Source of the DNA: Oligella ureolytica DSM 18253
Lineage (GTDB): Bacteria; Pseudomonadota; Gammaproteobacteria; Burkholderiales; Burkholderiaceae_B
Assembly: GCF_000373745.1 (NCBI RefSeq)
Contig: NZ_KB892294.1
Coordinates: 1 to 40,225, forward strand
Reading direction: 5' to 3'
DNA: 40,225 nt
Positions within the stretch are counted from its first letter, which is position 1, and the number at the start of each line of letters is the position of its first letter. A program made the translations under genes and the position numbers. A model generated the notes under the pieces. That model made no database searches. It had not been told where the DNA came from and worked only from the letters and a program-made list of their open reading frames with translations. Positions 34,087 to 40,225 of this stretch are shown in pieces.

Positions 34087-34800
34087 TTACTGCCTTGCTG
34101 CGGCTTCAACCTCAGACTTCATACTATCCGGTGTTTGTAGGCCCTGCTGCAATCCTAAGCCGGCACCGGGTTCATCTAAGTCAAAAACAATCTCTCGAAC
34201 GTGTGCATTTTGACCCGGATAACCATCAAACACAGCGGCCATGAGGTATGGCATCACCTCAGCCATAGCAGACTGGCTGTTGGCCGCTACGGTAGACTGG
34301 TACACGCTCTGATTATCTGAGCGGCGAGTAATCAATACCTTTAAGGTATAGTAATTGTAATTGACTTGGCGTACTCGCGAGTACTGCTGATAGCTTGTGT
34401 AATACGTCAATCTACTATATACACGCCCATTTGGCCCATAAAAATAATTCATATAAGGGACAAACACCGGGTCATAGTAGTAATCGTTAACCAGCCGTTG
34501 ACGCGAATCTTGGGTATAGTGAAAATCAATCAAATAATCCGCTGTTTGCTCAGAGCTTGCTTGGTACAAACCGGTACGATACATGTTTTTCTGCAACAGC
34601 TCAGCATAGGCGCTACGCTCTAAGTCCTGTCCTTGGTATTTTTTAATGGCATAACTACCACCCGGTGCCGCGCCATCTAACTGCTGGAACACTTCTTGTT
34701 GGACGGTAAAGGTACGACTGCCTGCACAAGCACTTAAAAAAACAACAAGAAAAACCAGCGCTATACGCCATGCTCTTGATAAATCGAGATATTTCATCAC
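34087..34800 (-). CDS. DUF4136 domain-containing lipoprotein
   Basis: A 237-residue lipoprotein with a hydrophobic signal (IALVFLVVFLSAC) and lipobox LSAC. The mature part has the DUF4136 pattern: SYAIKKYQGQ, a run of YAELLQKNMYRTGLYQASSEQTADYLIDFHYTQ, and a tyrosine-rich middle (NDYYYDPVFVPYMNYFYGPNGR, then QQYSRVRQVNYNYYTL). It ends in a Gly/Gln-rich stretch. The function of the family is not established. It lies 48 bases upstream of tldD on the same strand and may share a transcript with it. Confidence 0.85.
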   Translation of the reverse strand: MMKYLDLSRAWRIALVFLVVFLSACAGSRTFTVQQEVFQQLDGAAPGGSYAIKKYQGQDLERSAYAELLQKNMYRTGLYQASSEQTADYLIDFHYTQDSRQRLVNDYYYDPVFVPYMNYFYGPNGRVYSRLTYYTSYQQYSRVRQVNYNYYTLKVLITRRSDNQSVYQSTVAANSQSAMAEVMPYLMAAVFDGYPGQNAHVREIVFDLDEPGAGLGLQQGLQTPDSMKSEVEAAARQ

Positions 34801-34950
34801 TCTGTCCTTATTAAGTCAGAACTTCGATCATTGGATATGCTTCATCTCTTAGGCAATTTCTTTCTGATAATTACCCCTATAAACATTTTATGTTAATTAG
34901 TACCTTGTACTATTGACTTATAATATACGAATTAAACAACGTAAAAACAC

Positions 34951-34976
34951 TTATAACATTTATAACATTTATAGAT
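34951..34976. repeat. Short tandem repeats upstream of pepN
   Basis: TTATAACAT occurs twice in tandem followed by TTATAGATT, giving three near-identical 9-base units right before the pepN ATG. A simple duplication is likely. They replace the usual ribosome-binding region, and no clear Shine-Dalgarno sequence is seen. Confidence 0.7.
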
Positions 34977-34983
34977 TAACGTT

Positions 34984-37695
34984 ATGACTGAAAAAACATC
35001 TGCCACTATATTGCGTGAAGACTACCAAGCCTATCCCTTTGAGATTAGTAAAGTCGCTTTAAAGTTCAATTTAGAACCCGATACCACACGAGTAAGCTCC
35101 ACACTTCACGTAAAAAGTAAGAGCGTTTCGGCTCAAGATATGTATTTACATGGTGAAGAGCTGGAATTAATAGACGTGTCAATCAATGATGTTCCTCTTC
35201 AAGCAAACGACTATCATTTAGATGAAGACGGTCTGACGATTTTCAACTGCTCAGGCAACTTTACATTGAGCATTACGTGCAGCAACAAGCCGGAGATCAA
35301 CAAAACGCTTATGGGCTTGTACCGCTCAGGCGGCCATTTTTACACCCAATGTGAAGCTGAGGGATTTAGACGGATTACCTTCTACCCCGATAGACCCGAT
35401 GTGATGAGTGAGTTTGAAGTCACGCTAATTGCTGACAAAAATACCTACCCTGTTTTACTATCCAATGGCAATTTATTAAGCCAAGAGGATTTAGCCGACG
35501 GCTATCATCAGGCAGTCTGGCATGACCCTTTTAAAAAGCCAGCTTATCTGTTTGCCTTAGTCGCCGGCGCCTTTGATTTACGAGAAAAAACAAGCAAGTT
35601 AGCAGATGGTCGTGAGGTGTTATTACAAATTTACAGTGACCAGGGTACTTATGATCAAACCGCATGGGCGCTCGAGAGCTTAGAACGCTCGATTCGTTGG
35701 GATGAAACTCGCTTTAATCTGAGTCTCGATTTGGACCGCTTTATGGTCGTCGCTGTCAGCGATTTCAATATGGGCGCCATGGAGAATAAAGGGTTAAATA
35801 TCTTTAATACGGCCTATGTACTAGCCAACCCTCAAACAGCGACAGACGCAAATTACGCCGGTATCGAAGCGGTCATCGGTCATGAGTATTTTCATAACTG
35901 GACAGGCAACCGAGTCACCTGCCGAGACTGGTTCCAACTCAGCCTTAAAGAAGGCCTCACGGTGTTTAGAGAGCAAGAGTTCTCGGCTGATATGATGAGC
36001 ATGGGTCTTACTGAAGATATGGCTAAAACAGCTCGCGCTGTTAAGCGCATTGCTGATGTGAGTCTTTTAAAAACCCATCAATTTCCCGAAGACGCAAGCC
36101 CCATGGCGCACCCTATTCGCCCAAACAGCTATGAAGAAATCAGTAACTTTTACACGAGCACGATTTATGAAAAAGGTGCTGAGATAATTCGTATGCTTCA
36201 TACCATGTTAGGCGAGGAAGTGTTTCAACAAGGGATGAAAGAGTATTTCCGTCGCCATGACGGTCAAGCTGTCACATGTGATGATTTTCTTAACGCCATG
36301 GAGTGGGCTTATCAACAGCATCAAGCTGATGCCGATTTGACCATCTTCAGACGTTGGTATAGCCAAGCAGGCACGCCTAACGTAGCGGTTGAGAGTCACT
36401 ATGACGCATCGTCTCAACAGCTGGTCCTGACCATGAAGCAACGCTGTCCTAAAGTAGGCGTCGAGACATTGCAGCCGGATGTCGACAAGCTACCGTTCCA
36501 CATTCCAATTGCCTTTGCACTCGTCAGCAAAGACGGCAAAGCATTGCCATTTGAATTTAATGGCGGACACTACGATGAGGTCTTATTGCATCTGACCGAT
36601 GAGCAGCAAACGTTTGTCTTTGAGCGCGTTGAAAATGATCCGATTCCATCTCTAGTGCGCAACTTCTCAGCACCGGTCACCATTGATTATGATTACACAC
36701 AAGAAGAGCTGATGACCCTAGCTGCTCACGACAGCGATCACTACAATCGTTGGGAAGCAGTGCAACGCATTGTGAGTGATGAGATTAAGCGACTCTATGC
36801 GCTGGATAACTTAAGTGACTACGACTACAAAACGGTCGCCATTGATCCAAAAATCATTGATCTATGGTCTCGCAATCTGCTTGACCCTGCCCTAGACGCA
36901 GCCTACCGCAGTGAGTTACTCACCCTGCCAAATATTAAAATACTGTTAGAACAAATTGAAGCTGTTGATCCTCAACGTTTAGCTCTCGCTTATGACCTGC
37001 TGGAGTGCAGTCTCGGTTATCACCTGCAAAAGCAATGGTGGAGTAACTATATTGAGTTAAATATCGACACTCCTTATAAGGTAAATGCCATCGAAGTAGG
37101 TCACCGTAAGCTTAAAAACCTGGCCTTAAAACAGCTGGTTGCAATACACGATCCTAAAGCTCTCAGTACCGCTGAAATGCAGTTCAATCAAGCAAACAAC
37201 ATGACTGACCGCTTAGCTGCGCTCTCTGCTTTAGTCAATTACACCGAAGATAGCTGCGACTGCTTGCCATTAAACAAGTTTTTTGAATCCTACCAGCACA
37301 ACCCGTTGGTCGTGGATAAATGGTTTGCTCTACAAGCCTCCTCACCTAAAACGGAATTACAGCACGTCAAAGGACTCATGGCACACCCGGCATTTAATCT
37401 GAGCAATCCGAATCGTGCACGATCCCTCATTTTTCAGTTCTGCCTGAATAACATTCATGGCTTCCATCGCCCCGATGGCAAGTCCTATTTGTTCTGGGCT
37501 GATCAGGTATTACAAATTGATGAGTTCAATCCTGAGATCGCAGCACGCCTAGCCCGTGTGTTAGATAATTGGTCACACTATGCTGAACCATATCAATCCC
37601 TAATGAAAGGGGCTTTAGAGCAAATTGCCGCTCAAGAAAACACTTCAAAGAACTTACGAGAAATTGTCAATAAAACATTACACATTACGTACTAA
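34984..37695 (+). CDS. pepN: Aminopeptidase N (M1 family)
   Basis: Zinc aminopeptidase of the cytoplasm that removes N-terminal residues during protein turnover. At 903 aa it is full length. The substrate-binding GAMEN motif lies at 264-268. The zinc site HEYFH is at 300-304 with the third ligand Glu323 in SLKEGLTVF. The conserved catalytic tyrosine region is [16 protein letters not shown]. The C-terminal helical domain is intact. fbp follows after 44 bases. The tandem repeats just upstream and weak ribosome-binding site suggest modest translation. Confidence 0.97.
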   Translation: MTEKTSATILREDYQAYPFEISKVALKFNLEPDTTRVSSTLHVKSKSVSAQDMYLHGEELELIDVSINDVPLQANDYHLDEDGLTIFNCSGNFTLSITCSNKPEINKTLMGLYRSGGHFYTQCEAEGFRRITFYPDRPDVMSEFEVTLIADKNTYPVLLSNGNLLSQEDLADGYHQAVWHDPFKKPAYLFALVAGAFDLREKTSKLADGREVLLQIYSDQGTYDQTAWALESLERSIRWDETRFNLSLDLDRFMVVAVSDFNMGAMENKGLNIFNTAYVLANPQTATDANYAGIEAVIGHEYFHNWTGNRVTCRDWFQLSLKEGLTVFREQEFSADMMSMGLTEDMAKTARAVKRIADVSLLKTHQFPEDASPMAHPIRPNSYEEISNFYTSTIYEKGAEIIRMLHTMLGEEVFQQGMKEYFRRHDGQAVTCDDFLNAMEWAYQQHQADADLTIFRRWYSQAGTPNVAVESHYDASSQQLVLTMKQRCPKVGVETLQPDVDKLPFHIPIAFALVSKDGKALPFEFNGGHYDEVLLHLTDEQQTFVFERVENDPIPSLVRNFSAPVTIDYDYTQEELMTLAAHDSDHYNRWEAVQRIVSDEIKRLYALDNLSDYDYKTVAIDPKIIDLWSRNLLDPALDAAYRSELLTLPNIKILLEQIEAVDPQRLALAYDLLECSLGYHLQKQWWSNYIELNIDTPYKVNAIEVGHRKLKNLALKQLVAIHDPKALSTAEMQFNQANNMTDRLAALSALVNYTEDSCDCLPLNKFFESYQHNPLVVDKWFALQASSPKTELQHVKGLMAHPAFNLSNPNRARSLIFQFCLNNIHGFHRPDGKSYLFWADQVLQIDEFNPEIAARLARVLDNWSHYAEPYQSLMKGALEQIAAQENTSKNLREIVNKTLHITY

Positions 37696-37739
37696 GCTAT
37701 TTACATCATTACGTTAAATTTTTTAAATTAGGGAAGATT

Positions 37740-38747
37740 ATGTCCACAAACACTTTTTCTGATTATTTATCCTCGTTGCAAACAAATAATCACATCACCA
37801 GCGAATTAGCTCGACTCCTCCTCTCCGTCAGCGATTCCTGCAAAAGCATCAGTAACAAAGTAGCTAAAGGCGCTTTAGCAGGCGTTTTGGGCACCTTAGA
37901 GTCAGAAAATGTGCAAGGAGAAGTGCAAAAAAAATTGGATGTGATCGCCAACGACATTTTATTAGAAGAAAATGAGCATCAGGGCTTTCTCGCCGGGATG
38001 GCTTCCGAGGAAATGGATACCTTCTATAGTTTAAAAGACATTGAAAAGACAGGTAACTACTTACTCCTTTTTGACCCTCTGGATGGCTCCTCTAATATTG
38101 ATATCAATGCCTCAATCGGTACCATTTTCTCTGTGTTAGACTCTCCCAAAACCGCAGCTGAGCTGAGCGAAGAAGACTTCTTACAATCCGGAAGCAAGCA
38201 AGTAGCGGCAGGCTATGCCATTTATGGTCCGCAGACTGTGTTAATTCTAACCGTCGGACAAGGGGTGGTTGGCTTTACTCTAGATAGAGAGCAAGATGAC
38301 TGGTTCATGACCCATGACAACATCACCATCCCAGAGGACACTCAGGAATTTGCCATCAATATGTCTAATTATCGACATTGGGCTGAACCGGTACGCAGCT
38401 ACATTGATGACTGCTTAGCCGGTGTCAACGGGCCTCGCGAGAAAAACTTCAATATGCGCTGGATTGCATCAATGGTAGCAGACGTGCATCGCATTCTCAT
38501 GCGTGGTGGCCTCTTTATGTACCCATGGGATGCCAGAGAGCCTAACAAAGCAGGTAAATTACGCCTCATGTATGAAGCTAATCCGATGAGCTTTTTAGTA
38601 GAACAAGCCGGCGGAGCCTCCACCGATTGCCAACAACGTATTTTAGATATTCAACCGACAAAACTTCACCAACGTGTCAGCGTCTGCCTAGGCTCTAAAA
38701 ATGAGGTAAATCAAGTCATGGCATACCATCAGGACAAACAGGCTTAA
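37740..38747 (+). CDS. fbp: Class I fructose-1,6-bisphosphatase
   Basis: Hydrolyses fructose-1,6-bisphosphate in gluconeogenesis. At 335 aa, the metal-binding motif is [18 protein letters not shown]. The substrate region includes [26 protein letters not shown] and [22 protein letters not shown]. It lies 44 bases after pepN on the same strand and may be co-transcribed with it. GGGAAG sits before the ATG. A 13-base-pair terminator follows. Confidence 0.97.
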   Translation: MSTNTFSDYLSSLQTNNHITSELARLLLSVSDSCKSISNKVAKGALAGVLGTLESENVQGEVQKKLDVIANDILLEENEHQGFLAGMASEEMDTFYSLKDIEKTGNYLLLFDPLDGSSNIDINASIGTIFSVLDSPKTAAELSEEDFLQSGSKQVAAGYAIYGPQTVLILTVGQGVVGFTLDREQDDWFMTHDNITIPEDTQEFAINMSNYRHWAEPVRSYIDDCLAGVNGPREKNFNMRWIASMVADVHRILMRGGLFMYPWDAREPNKAGKLRLMYEANPMSFLVEQAGGASTDCQQRILDIQPTKLHQRVSVCLGSKNEVNQVMAYHQDKQA

Positions 38748-38792
38748 TGAGTTAGTTGGTTAGTTGGTAAAGCACCGACACTAAACGCCAAC

Positions 38793-38823
38793 AAAATAGC
38801 AGCTTATGACAAGCTGCTATTTT
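38793..38823. terminator. Bidirectional terminator between fbp and the quinone oxidoreductase gene
   Basis: AAAATAGCAGCTT (38793-38805) pairs with AAGCTGCTATTTT (38811-38823), a perfect 13-base-pair stem with a 5-base loop and T or A tracts on both sides, between converging genes. Confidence 0.9.
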
Positions 38824-38841
38824 ATTGAAAACAACAACAAT

Positions 38842-39828
38842 CTAATCGATGGTTAAAATAGTAGAGCCTGTCGTGCGGCCGGCCGCCAGATCCTCATGAG
38901 CCTTGGCTACGTCAACCAGCGGTACCTTCTGATCAATTCTGACCTTGATATTGCCGGCCAATATCTGCTCAAACAGCTCATCCGTCGCTTCCTGCATCGC
39001 TTCTCTGGTCGGCACATAAGCCGCAACACTAGGTCGAGTTACGTAGAGTGACCCCTTAGCGGCCAAGATACCTAGGTTGACTCCTGTCACCGCACCTGAG
39101 GCATTGCCGTAGCTTACTAACAACCCACGCGGTCTTAAGCAATCTAAAGAAACTTCAAAGGTGTCCTTACCCACACCATCATAGACCACTGGCAGCTTTT
39201 TACCATCAGTCAGCTCAATAACTCGGGCAACGACATCTTCTTCGCGATAATTGATCATCTCCCATGCGCCATGCTCTTTAGCCAAAGCGATTTTCTCAGC
39301 ATTTGAGGCTGTCCCAATGACCTTAACACCCAGTGCTTTAGCCCATTGTGTAGCAATTAAACCGACGCCACCGGCCGCAGCGTGCAATAAAATTGTTTCG
39401 CCCGCTTGCACTTTATATGTTTGACGCAACAAATACCACGCGGTTAAGCCTTTGAGCATAATAGCAGCAGCTTCTTCAAAGGAGATACCATCCGGTAATT
39501 TAACCACTTGGAAAGCCGGGACATTACGCACCAACGCATAAGCACCTATCGGACTTTGTCCATAAGCCACGCGATCACCAACCTTTAGATGACTCACTTC
39601 GCTACCGACCGCAGTAACAACGCCACTCCCCTCAAAACCTAAACCGTGAGGTAATGAGTTAGCGTACAAACCGGTACGAAAATAAATATCGATGAAGTTA
39701 AGACCAACCGCTTTTTGTTCAATTTGTACTTCATCACTAGCCGGTGCCTCAACTACCGTATCCACCCACTCCATCACGGATGGCTCACCATGTGTTTGGA
39801 TTTCGATTCGCTTGCTTTGTACACTCAT
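38842..39828 (-). CDS. qor: NADPH:quinone reductase (zeta-crystallin type)
   Basis: Zinc-free medium-chain dehydrogenase that reduces quinones with NADPH in the cytoplasm. At 328 aa, the N-terminal half has GLNFIDIYFRTGLYANSLPHGLGFEGSGVVTAVG. The Rossmann motif is TILLHAAAGGVGLIATQWAKALG, followed by IGTASNAEKIALAKEHGAWEMINY. The catalytic zinc ligands of alcohol dehydrogenases are absent. It lies alone on the minus strand next to the right-hand insertion-sequence remnant. Confidence 0.94.
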   Translation of the reverse strand: MSVQSKRIEIQTHGEPSVMEWVDTVVEAPASDEVQIEQKAVGLNFIDIYFRTGLYANSLPHGLGFEGSGVVTAVGSEVSHLKVGDRVAYGQSPIGAYALVRNVPAFQVVKLPDGISFEEAAAIMLKGLTAWYLLRQTYKVQAGETILLHAAAGGVGLIATQWAKALGVKVIGTASNAEKIALAKEHGAWEMINYREEDVVARVIELTDGKKLPVVYDGVGKDTFEVSLDCLRPRGLLVSYGNASGAVTGVNLGILAAKGSLYVTRPSVAAYVPTREAMQEATDELFEQILAGNIKVRIDQKVPLVDVAKAHEDLAAGRTTGSTILTID

Positions 39829-39958
39829 AAAAAGTCTCCTTCAGTTAGTTGCTGCAATAAAGCTAATATCAAAAACAAAAATGTTAGAATAGGATCATTG
39901 ACGAATAATCAGCAACACAATAAGCAACGGAGTTATAGTCAAATCTGGTGTATGGGCA

Positions 39959-40225
39959 TCAAGCAGCTTTCCTGTCTGATTGCTCCATTACTTGTTCGCC
40001 GTCTTGGAATTTCACGTTGTTAACCACTAGGGTTAGCAGGTTAAATCCTTTCAGGCGGTTCCAGCGCTTTTGCGCTGATTGTAGCAATTTATAAACCATT
40101 GCTAGGGTTGTATTTCTTGAGCCGCAGTTGCGGGTTTTACTGGTTCTTAAGCGTACTGTAGCGAAGGCAGATTCAATCGGGTTGGTGGTGCGTATGCTCA
40201 CCCAGTGCTCGGCTGGAAAGTCGTA
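39959..40225 (-). mobile_element. IS256-family transposase C-terminus, cut by window edge
   Basis: The frame stays open to the window end and ends at TGA (39959-39961). It reads YDFPAEHW, then RTTNPIESAFATVRLRT and CGSRNTTLAMVYKLLQSAQKRW, the typical C-terminal end of IS256 (mutator-type) transposases. The catalytic DDE residues before this segment would lie outside the window except for the glutamate in NPIES. The IS end should lie near 39930-39958, where GTTATAGTCAAATCTGGTGT looks like a terminal repeat, but this cannot be proved with one end. Confidence 0.88.

Noticed and set aside
39715-40023. Plus-strand open frames near the right edge
   Set aside because: They are antisense to the quinone oxidoreductase start and the IS256 transposase and show no family features.

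Overview
The window reads as a chromosomal segment of a betaproteobacterium, most likely a moderately AT-rich member of the Alcaligenaceae/Burkholderiales. The order hrcA-hemH-grpE-dnaK-dnaJ, divergent nadK-recN, fur, bamE-dapB is typical of that group, and the protein sequences look betaproteobacterial. The genus cannot be fixed from sequence alone. Both edges are insertion-sequence remnants: an IS200/IS605-type TnpA fragment on the left and an IS256-type transposase C-terminus on the right. The window may therefore be a contig bounded by repeats.

Layout. 1-260: IS200/IS605 remnant. 264-6493 (minus strand): heat-shock and haem block hrcA-hemH-grpE-dnaK-dnaJ. 6620-9158 (plus): nadK-recN. 9290-9874 (minus): fur followed by an unannotated 43-residue acidic CxxC peptide. 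10198-11544 (plus): bamE and dapB. 11566-12618 (minus): murB. 12794-13137: two identical tRNA-Gly genes behind a consensus promoter. 13185-16032 (minus): an FMN/Fe-S glutamate-synthase-like protein with a Fur box over its promoter, and an aldo/keto reductase. 16194-20186 (plus): a compact sulfur-oxidation operon. 20310-21003: small lipoprotein, tRNA-Cys and a 24-residue membrane peptide preceded by a long palindrome. 21192-22964 (plus): SLC13-family transporter. 22968-26661 (minus): purC-purE-purK-sua5. 26815-26958 (minus): entericidin-like lipoprotein. 27240-28565 (plus): AtoE-type short-chain fatty acid transporter. 28667-34800 (minus): purB-mnmA, DAHP synthase, tldD and a DUF4136 lipoprotein. 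34984-38747 (plus): pepN and fbp. 38842-39828 (minus): quinone oxidoreductase.

Most of the window is housekeeping. The accessory part with most biological interest is 16092-20284. It encodes two flavocytochrome-c-sulfide-dehydrogenase-type flavoproteins on either side of SoxY, SoxZ and a single-haem cytochrome c, under one strong promoter and closed by a strong terminator. No SoxA, SoxX, SoxB or SoxCD is encoded here. The first flavoprotein keeps the two redox cysteines but lacks the cysteine that normally anchors FAD, and SoxY ends in a non-canonical swinging-arm motif. A reasonable inference is a periplasmic sulfide-oxidising module that uses SoxYZ as sulfur acceptor. This needs a genome-wide check for the missing Sox genes and biochemical work.

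Regulation visible in the sequence includes the Fur box over the glutamate-synthase-like promoter, a sigma32/sigma70-like promoter with a leader hairpin before grpE, tandem repeats between hrcA and nadK, and several palindromes beside small genes. No CRISPR array, prophage or defence system was seen.
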